The notes below the pieces were generated by a model. It saw nothing but the letters and a program-made list of their open reading frames with translations, ran no database searches and was not told the DNA's origin. Below, one piece after another: positions 34,774 to 43,883 of a stretch of DNA of 64,000 nt. This DNA comes from Desulfomicrobium orale DSM 12838 (GTDB lineage Bacteria > Desulfobacterota > Desulfovibrionia > Desulfovibrionales > Desulfomicrobiaceae): contig NZ_CP014230.1 in the NCBI RefSeq assembly GCF_001553625.1, positions 2,719,375 through 2,783,374 of the forward strand, in the 5' to 3' direction. Each line of letters opens with the position of its first letter. Positions within the stretch are counted from its first letter, which is position 1. Both the position numbers and the translations under genes were made by a program.

Positions 34774-36093
34774 ATGACCCAGCTGAGTTGGGCCTTGGAG
34801 GGCAAAATCACCCCGGAAATGGCTGTTGTGGCCGAAAAAGAAAACAGGACTCCCGAGGAAATCCGCCAGGGTGTGGCCCGCGGAGTGATCGTCATTCCTA
34901 AGAACGTGGGCCGGGAATTCTCTGCCGAGGGCATCGGCCAGGGACTGCGTACCAAGGTCAACGCCAACATCGGCACGTCCGGTGTGCAGGGCTCGGTGGA
35001 AGTCGAACTGGCCAAGCTGGACGCGGCCGTCAGGGCCGGAGCGCACAGCGTCATGGACCTGTCCACAGGCCGGGACCTGTCCCGCACCCGCCGCCTGATT
35101 CTGGACAATTCGCCCGTCATGGTCGGGGCGGTGCCCATGTACGCCGTGGCCGCCGACCTGGTGGACGAAGGCAAGGGCATCGAGGCCATGACCTCCCGCA
35201 TGCTCCTTGATTCCATCGAAACCCAGTGCGCTGAAGGCATCGACTACATCACCGTGCACTGCGGCGTAACCCGCGGTGCGGTGGCCCGCACCCACGCCGA
35301 GGACCGCGTGGCCGGCATCGTCAGCCGGGGCGGAGCGCTGCTCGCGGCCTGGATGGACAGAAACGGCCGCGAAAACCCGCTGCTGGAAGACTACGACGCC
35401 CTGCTCGACATCGCCTTCCGCTACGACGTGACCTTAAGCCTCGGCGACGGCCTGCGTCCCGGCGCGGTCAGCGACGCCACGGACGCGGCCCAGATCGAGG
35501 AACTGCTGGTCATCGGCAAGCTGGCCCGCAGAGCCAGAGCCCGGGGCGTGCAGGTCATGATCGAAGGGCCGGGACACATGCCCCTCAACCAGATCGCGGG
35601 CAACGTCATGCTGCAAAAGCGTATCTGCGACAACGCGCCCTTCTACGTTCTGGGCCCGCTGACCACGGACCTCGCTCCAGGCTACGACCATATCACCGCG
35701 GCCATCGGCGGCGCAGCGGCGGCAGCGGCGGGGGCCGATTTCCTGTGCTACGTGACCCCGGCCGAGCATCTGTGCCTGCCCAACATGGAAGACGTGCGCA
35801 TGGGCGTGATCAGCGCCCGGATCGCCGCGCATTCCGGCGACATCGCCAAGGGACTGCCCGGGGCCATCGACCGTGACCGGGTCATGTCCGCCGCGCGCAA
35901 AGACCTGGACTGGGAAGGCATGTTCGCCGCGGCCCTGGATCAGGAACTGCCCCGCAAGCGCTGGGAGGAAAACCGCGAACGCGAGGGCAAGACCTGCACC
36001 ATGTGCGGCAAGCTCTGCGCCATGCAGGCCCATAACTCCCTGAGCGGCGGCACCGAAGGTCACTGCCGCTCCGCCGCAGGAGCACTCGGATAA
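34774..36093 (+). CDS. thiC: Phosphomethylpyrimidine synthase
   Basis: A 439-residue radical SAM enzyme that turns aminoimidazole ribotide into HMP-phosphate for thiamine. Conserved blocks include NIGTSG (about 66), [21 protein letters not shown] and the C-terminal cluster motif CTMCGKLC. The cluster spacing is CX2CX3C here, one residue shorter than the CX2CX4C of E. coli ThiC. Starts at ATG 34774 after GCAGGAG, downstream of a TPP riboswitch and terminator, so TPP represses it. The shorter type of ThiC (about 430-440 residues) is common in archaea and anaerobes. Confidence 0.96.
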   Translation: MTQLSWALEGKITPEMAVVAEKENRTPEEIRQGVARGVIVIPKNVGREFSAEGIGQGLRTKVNANIGTSGVQGSVEVELAKLDAAVRAGAHSVMDLSTGRDLSRTRRLILDNSPVMVGAVPMYAVAADLVDEGKGIEAMTSRMLLDSIETQCAEGIDYITVHCGVTRGAVARTHAEDRVAGIVSRGGALLAAWMDRNGRENPLLEDYDALLDIAFRYDVTLSLGDGLRPGAVSDATDAAQIEELLVIGKLARRARARGVQVMIEGPGHMPLNQIAGNVMLQKRICDNAPFYVLGPLTTDLAPGYDHITAAIGGAAAAAAGADFLCYVTPAEHLCLPNMEDVRMGVISARIAAHSGDIAKGLPGAIDRDRVMSAARKDLDWEGMFAAALDQELPRKRWEENREREGKTCTMCGKLCAMQAHNSLSGGTEGHCRSAAGALG

Positions 36094-36301
36094 AAGCCCC
36101 TCATCCATCCGATCCCGGCGCGCGCCGGGCAGCCGCGTACATCCACGGTTGTCCGGAACGCGCCGGAACCGGAAGTTCTTTCTCCCGTACCGCAGACCGA
36201 TTCTCCGCCTCCCGCTGCGACATTCCCGTATTTTATCTGCCGCGCCGTCCTCCGGATTGAGTCAACAACCCAAATGGATTACCAAGCGCCGCGGAGGCAG
36301 C

Positions 36302-37522
36302 ATGAAATTCCCGTCTTTCGAACACTTCACGGTTTATCTGGATTCCCTGGGTCTTTTTTCCATGCGCCTCGGTCTGGATCGCATGCACGCGGCACTGGAC
36401 AGAATGAGGCTGACCCGGCCGGAAAGTACTATGGTCCATGTGGTGGGTACCAACGGCAAGGGATCCACTTCGGCCTTCCTGGCGGCTCTGGCACAGGCAC
36501 ATGGGTTGCGTGTCGGGCTTTACACCTCGCCGCATCTGGTTTCGGTACGGGAACGCATCCGCGTGGACGGGCGGCTGCTGCCGGAAAAATGCTGGGTGGA
36601 GGCTGCCAACGCGGTCATGGCCAGATGTGCCGACGTGGGGCTGACCTATTTCGAGCTGGTCACGGTCATGGCCCTGCATCTTTTCCGGGCCGAAAGGGTG
36701 GACCTGGCCGTGCTGGAAGCCGGGCTTGGCGGCACGCACGACGCCACCTGCGCCGTGAACGCCGATCTGACCGTCATGACTCCCGTGGGACTCGATCACG
36801 AACATGTTCTCGGGCCGGAGCTTCCAGACATCGCCAGAGACAAAAGCGGAGCACTGGGCCGCTGCCCGGCCGTGACGGGCATCCAGAACGCCGAAGTCCG
36901 CCGCGTGTTCGACCACGCCGGCCGGGCGTGGCCCCTTCAGGATCTCGCAAGCCACAGAACCCTCGAAGGCTTCGCATTCGAGTTTGCGGATACGGTCATT
37001 TCCCCGGAAACACTTCCCGGCCATCCGCCGTATCAGACGCACAACGCGGCTCTGGCCTTTCTGGCCTGGAATACCCTGGCCGGGATGCGAGGCTGGAAAT
37101 CCGACCCGGAGCGGTGTAGGGTGACCCTCGCCAGAACGTATTTTCCCGGCCGCTTCCACCGGCACGGCCACGTTCTGGTGGACGGCGCGCACAACGCCAT
37201 GGGCCTGGCCGCCCTGTGCGAGGCGCTGGAACGGAAAAGCGGACATTTCCAGCGTCTTGTCTTCCAGAGCATGCGGGACAAAATAGTGCCGGATGATATG
37301 CTCGCCCGCCTGCGGGCCCTGGCGGACGAGGTGGTGATCCCGGCTCTGCCGCTGGAAAGAGCCAGCGATCCGGCGGAACTGACCCGGCGTTTCGGTCCCG
37401 GCGCGGCTGTGGCGGACAGCCTGGCCGCAGCCCTCGCGCCGGGGAAAACAACCCTGATATGCGGCTCGCTCTATCTGGCGGGTGCGTATTACGCGCTGCA
37501 TCCCGAGTGTCTGGAGTTGTGA
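36302..37522 (+). CDS. folC: Folylpolyglutamate synthase / dihydrofolate synthase
   Basis: A 406-residue Mur-ligase-fold enzyme. The ATP loop VGTNGKGSTSAFLA is near residue 45, TSPHL near 76, EAGLGGTHDATC near 138 and the C-terminal VDGAHNAMGL near 295. It adds glutamate to folate or dihydropteroate in the cytoplasm. GGAGGCAGC precedes the ATG at 36302; the longer frame upstream is unsupported. It begins a run with selA, hisC and cmk on the same strand, 208 bases after thiC. Confidence 0.94.
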   Translation: MKFPSFEHFTVYLDSLGLFSMRLGLDRMHAALDRMRLTRPESTMVHVVGTNGKGSTSAFLAALAQAHGLRVGLYTSPHLVSVRERIRVDGRLLPEKCWVEAANAVMARCADVGLTYFELVTVMALHLFRAERVDLAVLEAGLGGTHDATCAVNADLTVMTPVGLDHEHVLGPELPDIARDKSGALGRCPAVTGIQNAEVRRVFDHAGRAWPLQDLASHRTLEGFAFEFADTVISPETLPGHPPYQTHNAALAFLAWNTLAGMRGWKSDPERCRVTLARTYFPGRFHRHGHVLVDGAHNAMGLAALCEALERKSGHFQRLVFQSMRDKIVPDDMLARLRALADEVVIPALPLERASDPAELTRRFGPGAAVADSLAAALAPGKTTLICGSLYLAGAYYALHPECLEL

Positions 37523-37564
37523 AGTGCGGCCGGACCGCCTGCGAACATTATCAAGGAGCCTTCA

Positions 37565-38980
37565 GTGTCATCCCTTTTTCGCCATCTTCCCCCTGTGGAC
37601 CGGCTCCTGCGTGCGCTGGAGGATGAAGACGCGCCCCGGCCCCTCCTGAAGGAACTGGTGGGACGCTTTCTGGAGCTGTGCCGGGAGGAAATCCGCCTGG
37701 GCGCCGCGGCCGGGGAAGAAGACCTGGCCTGGGAGAAGCTTCTGCCCCGCGCCAGAGCCTTTGTCCGCGCCGAGGCCCGGCCGTGTTTCCGGCGTGTCCT
37801 GAACGCCACGGGGGTGGTTATCCACACCAATCTGGGCCGTTCCATTCTGGCCGAGGAAGCCGTGAATGCGGCGCTTCTGGCCGGCCGCCGGTACTCCAAT
37901 CTGGAGTTCGACCTGTCCACGGGGCGAAGGGGCTCCCGATACGCCCATGTGGAAGACCTGCTCCGCCGCCTGACCGGAGCCGAAGCCGCCCTGGCCGTGA
38001 ACAACAACGCCGCCGCCGTGCTGCTGGTGCTGGATACCCTGGCCAGGGGCGCGGAGGTGGTGGTCTCCAGAGGCCAGCTGGTGGAGATCGGCGGGTCGTT
38101 CCGCATCCCGGAGGTAATGAAAAAAAGCGGAGCCATCCTGCGCGAGGTGGGAGCCACCAACCGCACCCATCTGCGAGACTATGAGGAAGCCATTGGCGAG
38201 AACACGGCCATGCTTATGAAGGTGCACGCCTCCAACTACCGGATCATCGGCTTTCATCAGGAAGTGGAGCTTTCCGATCTGGTGCGCCTAGGCCGCGAGC
38301 GGGGGCTTCCCGTCTTCGAGGATCTGGGAAGCGGCAATCTGTTCGATTTCTCTTCCTACGGCTTCATGCCCGAACCCACGGCGCAGCGGGTGCTCGCAAG
38401 CGGCGTGGACGTGATCTCCTTCAGCGGGGACAAACTGCTGGGCGGGCCGCAGGCCGGGATCATCGCGGGCCGCGCGGAGTATGTGGAGCGCATCAGAAAA
38501 AACCAGCTGACCCGCGCCCTGCGCGTGGACAAGATGACCCTGGCCGCCCTGGAGGCAACCTTACGTCTGTATCTGGACCCGGAACTGGCCCGGTCGCGCG
38601 TGCCCACCCTGAACATGATCACTGCCTCCGCCGGAGATTTGCGACGCAAGGCCCGGACCCTGCGCGCCCGCCTGACCAAGACTCTGGACGGTCTGGCCCG
38701 TGTGGGCACACGGCCGGGGATGTCCAGAGTGGGCGGCGGCTCGTTTCCGGAGCAGGATTTGCCGACCACGTTGGTTACGGTCCGCGCTGAAAACATTTCC
38801 GCCGAAAAATTGCGGCAGCGGCTTCTGGCGGTGGAAATTCCCGTCGTGGGCCGGGTGGAGGATGACTGTTTCTGTCTTGATCCGCGTACTCTGGCCGTGG
38901 AGGAATTCCCCCTGGCGGCGGAAAACCTGCATGCGGCGCTGAGTTGCCAAATCGTAAACACAAACGGAGGGCCTGCATGA
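37565..38980 (+). CDS. selA: L-seryl-tRNA(Sec) selenium transferase
   Basis: A 471-residue PLP enzyme that converts Ser-tRNA(Sec) to Sec-tRNA(Sec) with selenophosphate. The order is standard: LNATGVVIHTNLGRS near residue 79, NNNAAAVLLVL near 142 and the PLP Lys in SFSGDKLLGGPQAG near 290. It starts at GTG 37565 after AAGGAG. Its presence shows that the organism makes selenoproteins (for example formate dehydrogenase); selB and selC are not in this window. It overlaps hisC by 4 bases. Confidence 0.97.
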   Translation: MSSLFRHLPPVDRLLRALEDEDAPRPLLKELVGRFLELCREEIRLGAAAGEEDLAWEKLLPRARAFVRAEARPCFRRVLNATGVVIHTNLGRSILAEEAVNAALLAGRRYSNLEFDLSTGRRGSRYAHVEDLLRRLTGAEAALAVNNNAAAVLLVLDTLARGAEVVVSRGQLVEIGGSFRIPEVMKKSGAILREVGATNRTHLRDYEEAIGENTAMLMKVHASNYRIIGFHQEVELSDLVRLGRERGLPVFEDLGSGNLFDFSSYGFMPEPTAQRVLASGVDVISFSGDKLLGGPQAGIIAGRAEYVERIRKNQLTRALRVDKMTLAALEATLRLYLDPELARSRVPTLNMITASAGDLRRKARTLRARLTKTLDGLARVGTRPGMSRVGGGSFPEQDLPTTLVTVRAENISAEKLRQRLLAVEIPVVGRVEDDCFCLDPRTLAVEEFPLAAENLHAALSCQIVNTNGGPA

Positions 38981-40095
38981 CCGATATTCCGGTGCGGCCG
39001 GAAATGGCCGGGTTCAAGGCCTATGTTCCGGGCCTGTCCATCGATGAAATAAAAGACCGCTACGGTCTTACGAAAGTCATCAAGATGGCCAGCAATGAAA
39101 ATCCGCTGGGTGTGTCGCCTCTGGTTCAGGAACGCCTCAGGCGCGACGCGGCCCTGGCCTTCCGCTACGCCCAGGCCGGAACGCCGGTGTTGCGTGCGGC
39201 CCTGGCCGGACATCTCGGCGTGCCGTCTTCCTCTCTGGTGGCCGGAAACGGTTCAGATGAGATCATCGACCTTCTGCTGCGCGTGGTAGCCCGGCCGGGC
39301 GTGGACAATGTGCTGGCCTTCGATCCGTGCTTCAGCATCTACGATGTACAGGCCCGGCTGTGCGGCGTGGAATTCCGGCAGGTCCCGCTGAACGGCGATT
39401 TTTCCTTTCCTCTGGAGCGGCTTGCGGACATGGCCGACGAAAACACGGCCCTGGTTTTCGTGACCAACCCGGACAATCCTTCCGGACACGCCTGCCCGGC
39501 CGCCGCCCTGGCCGATCTGGCCCGCAGGCTGCCCCGGCGCACGCTGCTGGTGGTGGACGAGGCGTACATCGAATTCGCCCTGCCCCGGGACGAATACTCT
39601 GTGCTGCCGTATTTCAGCTCCATCCCCAATCTGGTCATCCTGCGCACTTTCTCCAAGATGTACGGGCTGGCCGGGCTGCGCCTGGGCTACGGCATCATGC
39701 CCGAATGGCTGGCGGATATGCTCTTGCGGGTGAAGCTGCCTTTCAGCGTGAACATTCTGGCCGAACGGGCCGGGCTGGCCGTACTGGAGGATGAAGCCTT
39801 CGTGGCCGAAACCCTGCATGTGGTGCACGCGGGCCGGACGGAGCTCGCCGAAGGATTGTCGGCGCTGGGCTGTGAAGTATATCCCTCCCAGGCCAATTTT
39901 CTGATGTTCGCCCCGCCCATGGACGCCCGCACCCTGTTCGAGGAACTTCTGCGCCGCGGCGTCATCATCCGCCCCCTGGACAGTTACGGCCTGCCCGGAA
40001 TGCTTCGGGTGAGTGTAGGCAATACGGAAGAAAACCGGGAATTTCTGGAAAAAACAGCGGAGGTACTGCGTGGACATCACCATCGTCACTCTTGA
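38977..40095 (+). CDS. hisC: Histidinol-phosphate aminotransferase
   Basis: A 372-residue fold-type I aminotransferase. MASNENPLG near residue 36, GNGSDEIIDLLLR near 88, VTNPDNPSG near 163, VVDEAYIEF near 190 and the PLP Lys in TFSKMYGLAGLRLGYG near 224 match HisC, which aminates imidazole-acetol phosphate in histidine synthesis. Related aminotransferases can act on aromatic 2-oxo acids. The ATG overlaps the selA stop (ATGA), and cmk begins 26 bases before its end. Confidence 0.92.
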   Translation: MTDIPVRPEMAGFKAYVPGLSIDEIKDRYGLTKVIKMASNENPLGVSPLVQERLRRDAALAFRYAQAGTPVLRAALAGHLGVPSSSLVAGNGSDEIIDLLLRVVARPGVDNVLAFDPCFSIYDVQARLCGVEFRQVPLNGDFSFPLERLADMADENTALVFVTNPDNPSGHACPAAALADLARRLPRRTLLVVDEAYIEFALPRDEYSVLPYFSSIPNLVILRTFSKMYGLAGLRLGYGIMPEWLADMLLRVKLPFSVNILAERAGLAVLEDEAFVAETLHVVHAGRTELAEGLSALGCEVYPSQANFLMFAPPMDARTLFEELLRRGVIIRPLDSYGLPGMLRVSVGNTEENREFLEKTAEVLRGHHHRHS

Positions 40096-40738
40096 TGGCC
40101 CGGCCGGGGTGGGCAAGACCACGCTGGCCCGGCGTCTGGCCGACAAGCTGGGCATCGCCTATCTGGATACCGGAGCCATGTTCCGTTCCGTAGCCCTGGT
40201 CTTCGGAGAAGGAGCCTGGGAAAAACCCGTGGACCAGCTGGTCCCGGAGCTGAACCGCCTGGATTTCGATCTGGAAGGCGTGGGCGGGCATTCGGAGCTT
40301 CTGCTGAACGGACATCCCCTTTCCCCGGAAATCCGCTCCGAACAGGTCGGACTTTGGGCCTCGCATCTGGGCCGCATCCCCGTGGTGCGGGACTTTCTGC
40401 GGCGCAACCAGCAGGCCATCGGCCGGATCACATCGCTGGTGGCCGAGGGCCGGGACATGGGCAGCGTGGTTTTTCCCGAGGCCCGGTTCAAGTTTTTTCT
40501 GGACGCGTCCATCGACATCCGCGTGCAGAGGCGCTTCGAGCAGTTGAAGGCTCTGGGTATGGAAGAGGACATGGAACGCATCCGGGCACAGATCCGCATC
40601 CGCGACGATCAGGACCGGAACCGCTCCGTAGCGCCGCTGCGCCCGGCCAAAGATGCGGTGCTCATCGACACGGGCAAGGCCGATGTGGAAGGCGTACTGC
40701 GGGAGATTTTCGCGGTCATCGAGCGGAAGACGGCCTGA
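40070..40738 (+). CDS. cmk: Cytidylate kinase
   Basis: A 222-residue CMP/dCMP kinase. The P-loop LDGPAGVGKTTLARRLA is at residues 8-24, then YLDTGAMFRSVAL, then the NMP-binding segment with EGRDMGSVVFP near 125 and the lid RIRDDQDRNRSVAPLR near 183. It starts at GTG 40070 inside hisC, so it is coupled to it. It phosphorylates CMP in the cytoplasm. A strong bidirectional terminator follows. Confidence 0.93.
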   Translation: MDITIVTLDGPAGVGKTTLARRLADKLGIAYLDTGAMFRSVALVFGEGAWEKPVDQLVPELNRLDFDLEGVGGHSELLLNGHPLSPEIRSEQVGLWASHLGRIPVVRDFLRRNQQAIGRITSLVAEGRDMGSVVFPEARFKFFLDASIDIRVQRRFEQLKALGMEEDMERIRAQIRIRDDQDRNRSVAPLRPAKDAVLIDTGKADVEGVLREIFAVIERKTA

Positions 40739-40851
40739 ATGCGCCTTCGCGGGATATCCGAGCTCAGCCCATGTGGCAGTGACGGCCGCCAGGTTCTGCG
40801 TAAAACAGCCTGATTGGCGCGGCCAGTTCTTACAGACAGAAGTTACTTGGC

Positions 40852-40888
40852 AAAAAAGCACGGCAGCCATTACGGTCCGTGCTTTTTT
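40852..40888. terminator. Bidirectional terminator between cmk and hicB
   Basis: AAAAAAGCACGG (40852-40863) and CCGTGCTTTTTT (40877-40888) form a perfect 12-bp arm pair around a 13-base loop. A T run follows the stem in either direction, so it ends both cmk (+) and hicB (-) transcripts. Confidence 0.9.
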
Positions 40889-40909
40889 AAGAGGCTTTCC
40901 GCCTGGGCA

Positions 40910-41323
40910 TCACTCAAAGGATAGAACAAGGCGTTTACCAAGAACCGTGGCCGCACGGTCAAGCTGCTTCAAACTGGGCCAATGGGAAGGGCTCTCCAGT
41001 CGTTGAGCGGCTGCCCATGAAGTTTCCAGGGCGCGCGCCAAGTCGGACAATTGTCTTTCCCCACGAGCTTCGCGCAGAAGGATCGCGGACTGAACCGAAG
41101 CACGCGGCGCAGCCACAGGCAAACCATCGGCTGGAGAAGGAGAAGGAATCACATCATTTTTCTCCAAGCGGAATGAAAGCACCCCCGTCAGCACTTCCGA
41201 AGCATTGAAGGCCGCCTCCTCCAGCGTCGCGCCGTCCGTGAAAGCTTCCTCCAAATCAACAAACTGAACAAAATATCCGCCATTCTCCTGGGCTTCCACA
41301 GTATACGGATAAAGAAATCTCAT
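40910..41323 (-). CDS. hicB: HicB-family antitoxin
   Basis: A 137-residue antitoxin. The N-terminal partial RNase H-like domain (YPYTVEAQENGGYFVQF, then TDGATLEEA) neutralizes the toxin, and the C-terminal helix-turn-helix (SDLARALETSWAAAQRLE) binds the promoter. This is the usual long, DNA-binding type of HicB. It overlaps hicA by 4 bases and is preceded by the toxin gene. Confidence 0.92.
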   Translation of the reverse strand: MRFLYPYTVEAQENGGYFVQFVDLEEAFTDGATLEEAAFNASEVLTGVLSFRLEKNDVIPSPSPADGLPVAAPRASVQSAILLREARGERQLSDLARALETSWAAAQRLESPSHWPSLKQLDRAATVLGKRLVLSFE

Positions 41324-41511
41324 TTGAGTTTCACCCCGCTTTGCCTTTGAATCGCCGAAAGAATTCCTGCACCGAGGTCTTTATTGCCATGCACCGGAAC
41401 GGGAACGCATCGAGGTAATCCCTCTTTCTCCATGATGTAATGGCTCCCTTCGATGCGGGAAACTTTCCAACCCGCTTCTTTCAGTTTGGCAACGACCTCT
41501 TTTCCGTTCAC
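41320..41511 (-). CDS. hicA: HicA-family mRNA interferase toxin
   Basis: A 63-residue HicA toxin, a small dsRBD-like fold that cleaves mRNA. The segment VSRIEGSHYIM contains the catalytic His, followed by CVPVPVHGNKDLGAGILSAI. The start is GTG at 41511 with no Shine-Dalgarno. Promoter elements immediately upstream place the transcription start at or next to this GTG, so the mRNA may be leaderless. Coupled to hicB. Confidence 0.92.
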   Translation of the reverse strand: MNGKEVVAKLKEAGWKVSRIEGSHYIMEKEGLPRCVPVPVHGNKDLGAGILSAIQRQSGVKLK

Positions 41512-41517
41512 AAGACA

Positions 41518-41545
41518 AAAATATATCTTTTTTGGTATACGTCAA
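41518..41545 (-). promoter_or_regulatory. Probable hicAB promoter
   Basis: On the minus strand, -35 TTGACG (41545-41540), a 16-base AT-rich spacer and -10 TATTTT (41523-41518). The expected transcript start is at about 41511-41512, the first base of the hicA GTG. Confidence 0.5.
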
Positions 41546-41599
41546 CCATGCAATACAGATCAGAGCATCACCAAGGCTCACAAGAAAGCCACAAAAGGA

Positions 41600-42382
41600 T
41601 CAGCCTTCCGAAGCCTTGATCTCATCCCAGAGGGCGTCCATTTCGGCCAGGGACAACCTGTCCAGTTCCAGCCCGCGCACGGCGGCCAGTTTTTCCATGG
41701 CCGCGAACCGGCCCAGAAATTTGGCGTTGGCCAGCGCCAGAGCGGCATTGGCCTTGATGCCCCGACGGCGGCCGTACTCCACCAGCGAAAAAAGATAATC
41801 CCCGAACTCTTCTTCCTGGGCCGCCGCGTCCCCTCCGGCCAGAGCGGTCTGCCATTCCTCCCATTCCTCGGCCAGCTTGCGTTCCTGATCGGCGTCCGTG
41901 GCCCAAGTGAACCCGGCGCGGGCGGCCTTGGAGTGGATGCGGTAGGCCCGCAAAAGCGGCGGCAAGCTGCCCGGCAGGGAGGCGAACACTCCCGTATCCC
42001 GGTTTTTCTCCCGCTTTTCCTCTTTCTTGATGCGCTCCCAGTTGGCGACAACCTCGGGCACGGTGGCGGCCTTTTCGCCGTACACATGGGGATGGCGGCG
42101 GATCATCTTGGCCACATTCCCGGCCATGGCCGCGTCCAGAAACCCCGGCTGCTCCCGATCCATGAGCCGGCCGATGAAGAGCAGCAGAAAAAGCACGTCA
42201 CCCAGCTCTTCGGCGGTTTCCTCCGGATTGTCCCGGCGGACGGCGTCCACCAGTTCAAAACATTCCTCCACCAGATAGTCGCACAGGGATTTGGGCGTCT
42301 GCTCCTTGTCCCAGGGGCAGCCTTCCGGCCCGGTCAGGGTTTCGATGACTTCGACAATCCGCTCGAAATTACTCTTTTCCAT
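41600..42382 (-). CDS. mazG: MazG nucleotide pyrophosphohydrolase
   Basis: A 260-residue all-alpha NTP pyrophosphatase. The first MazG domain has GCPWDKEQT (about 21), the Glu-rich EECFELVDA and EELGDVLFLLL metal motifs (about 40-63). A second half (about 180-230) repeats a weaker version, EEWEEWQ and EEEFGDYLFSL. It hydrolyses aberrant or surplus dNTPs in the cytoplasm. The ATG at 42382 is used; a longer frame overlaps cvpA. It overlaps cvpA by 14 bases. Confidence 0.93.
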   Translation of the reverse strand: MEKSNFERIVEVIETLTGPEGCPWDKEQTPKSLCDYLVEECFELVDAVRRDNPEETAEELGDVLFLLLFIGRLMDREQPGFLDAAMAGNVAKMIRRHPHVYGEKAATVPEVVANWERIKKEEKREKNRDTGVFASLPGSLPPLLRAYRIHSKAARAGFTWATDADQERKLAEEWEEWQTALAGGDAAAQEEEFGDYLFSLVEYGRRRGIKANAALALANAKFLGRFAAMEKLAAVRGLELDRLSLAEMDALWDEIKASEG

Positions 42383-42935
42383 CACTTCGTCTTTCCTTGA
42401 GCTGTTCCATGACCCTGCGCTCCCATTCCTTTTGCAGTTCGCGGCTGCGGACCACGAAACGGTCGCGCATTTCCTGAGGCAGGGTCTCGGAGAGAAGCCC
42501 ACCAAACTCGTTCACATAGGGCAGCAGGCGGGAATTGGCCAGAAGCTCGGCCTTGGGCGGCAGAAAGGCGGTCAGGGCCATGACTGTCACGCAGCACAGC
42601 AGCGCACCCTTGAAAAGGCCCAAAGCCCCGCCGCCGATGATGTCCAGCCAGCCCAGCATGATCATCCGCAGAAGTTTGCGGATAAGAGCGGCAATGAGCG
42701 AAACGGCGGCCATGGTGCCCAGAAAGATGCCCAGATAAGCGGCGAGACTGGCCAGTCCCGCGCGGCCGAACAGAAATTCCAGGTGGGGAGCCAGTTGTCC
42801 GTAGTAGGAGTTTGCCAGAAAAAAACCCAGAACCAGCCCGAAAACAGAAGCCGCTTCCTTGACCAGCCCGCGGAAAATGCCGCGTATGCCCAGAAAGCAG
42901 AGTATGATGGAGAAGATGATGTCCAGAATGTTCAT
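42369..42935 (-). CDS. CvpA-family membrane protein
   Basis: A 188-residue protein with four membrane segments in the first 120 residues, beginning NILDIIFSIILCFLGIRGIFRGLVKE, the standard CvpA start. The C-terminal tail is charged. The family includes colicin V production proteins and is often found near nucleotide or division genes; its role remains unclear. GGAGGA precedes the start. Confidence 0.88.
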   Translation of the reverse strand: MNILDIIFSIILCFLGIRGIFRGLVKEAASVFGLVLGFFLANSYYGQLAPHLEFLFGRAGLASLAAYLGIFLGTMAAVSLIAALIRKLLRMIMLGWLDIIGGGALGLFKGALLCCVTVMALTAFLPPKAELLANSRLLPYVNEFGGLLSETLPQEMRDRFVVRSRELQKEWERRVMEQLKERRSDGKE

Positions 42936-43216
42936 GCGCGTGTCCTTGGAGGAATATATCTGAAAGACTTTCTAAGCTGATTTTTCTGAAAAAAAAGTGG
43001 TCCCTTGACAGAAGTCACGAGGTAGGCAGCATCGCCAAGGCCTTTCCATGATTATCGCCACCACCATAGATTGCAATTCAAACGCTCCGTTATGTGTCCA
43101 GCTCCTATCTAGACTGAGTTACAAACCGTTCGGGCATCTTGTCCCACTATAAAGGCGTGTCTCAATAACCTTGCAATGCTATATAACCGGTATACTGTAT
43201 TATCAGAAGAAATCCT
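42936..43216. other. Intergenic region beside the ATPase/DUF4276 module
   Basis: About 280 bases of lower-GC sequence between cvpA and the DUF4276-like gene. No tRNA, terminator, repeat or short gene is convincing. It may carry the cvpA-mazG promoter and remnants of the insertion that brought the adjacent module. Confidence 0.35.
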
Positions 43217-43879
43217 TCAGGTTTGTTCTCCAGCAAGTTCAAGCAATTTTTGGCGGAAATAAGCAAAACTTGGGGATGCATTGTTTGTGACATCCATGTG
43301 CGGAGTGATCTTTTCAGCCCACTGTGATTTCTCTGCACCGACAGCTTGCCAGCCTTTTACAGAAAGTGCGGATGAGCCACCTTTATAGACTGCATTTGCC
43401 AAACATTCCCAAGTGCCGCAAATGGAATCATTTTTGTATGCGTTCAAAACAGCATCTTTTGCTTTTGGGTAGGCAGATTTGATTGCTGGGATGTCGCCAA
43501 GAAACCAAGCCTCGCCCTCTTCAATGGCAATGCAAAACCGGGTTTCCGGCTGAGGGTTGCAGGCGTTCAGGATATTGAAAAGCTCTTGGCGGAACGCTTT
43601 GAGGCATTTGTCATCAAGGTCGCAGACAAAGATGACAGCCGCCGGGTAATCGGCTGGATATTTGGCGAAAGTCTTACCGTATCCACGGAGAAGCTCGGGG
43701 AGCAGGGCAAGCAAGATGCCTTTTCTTGCATCTGCCTTGTTGCCGAGGTTCTTCGGAATGCGGCCTATGCCTTTATAAGGATGAACAATGAACGTATGGT
43801 CATCACCGATGATTTTCGGAACAAGTATATCGAGCGCTTTCTTGCCGGACTGGTCTTCAACGAGGATCTCAAAATGCAT
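43217..43879 (-). CDS. DUF4276-like (TOPRIM-related) protein, partner of the ATPase
   Basis: A 220-residue soluble protein. Starts FEILVEDQSGKKALDILVPKII, with the acidic ExxxGKxxL pattern of DUF4276 and related TOPRIM-like proteins, and continues with FVCDLDDKCLKAF (about 89, acidic DxD) and AIEEGEAWFLGD (about 120). These acidic blocks are placed like the metal sites of TOPRIM nucleases. It lies 4 bases after the ATPase stop, forming a two-gene unit. Pairs of an AAA ATPase with DUF4276 or RloB-like proteins occur in phage-defence contexts, so a defence effector role is probable but unproven. Confidence 0.65.
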   Translation of the reverse strand: MHFEILVEDQSGKKALDILVPKIIGDDHTFIVHPYKGIGRIPKNLGNKADARKGILLALLPELLRGYGKTFAKYPADYPAAVIFVCDLDDKCLKAFRQELFNILNACNPQPETRFCIAIEEGEAWFLGDIPAIKSAYPKAKDAVLNAYKNDSICGTWECLANAVYKGGSSALSVKGWQAVGAEKSQWAEKITPHMDVTNNASPSFAYFRQKLLELAGEQT

Positions 43880-43883
43880 CCGA

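Noticed and set aside
37565..38980. In-frame TGA selenocysteine codons in nearby genes
   Set aside because: Although selA is present, I found no gene in the window interrupted by a TGA in a conserved redox motif.
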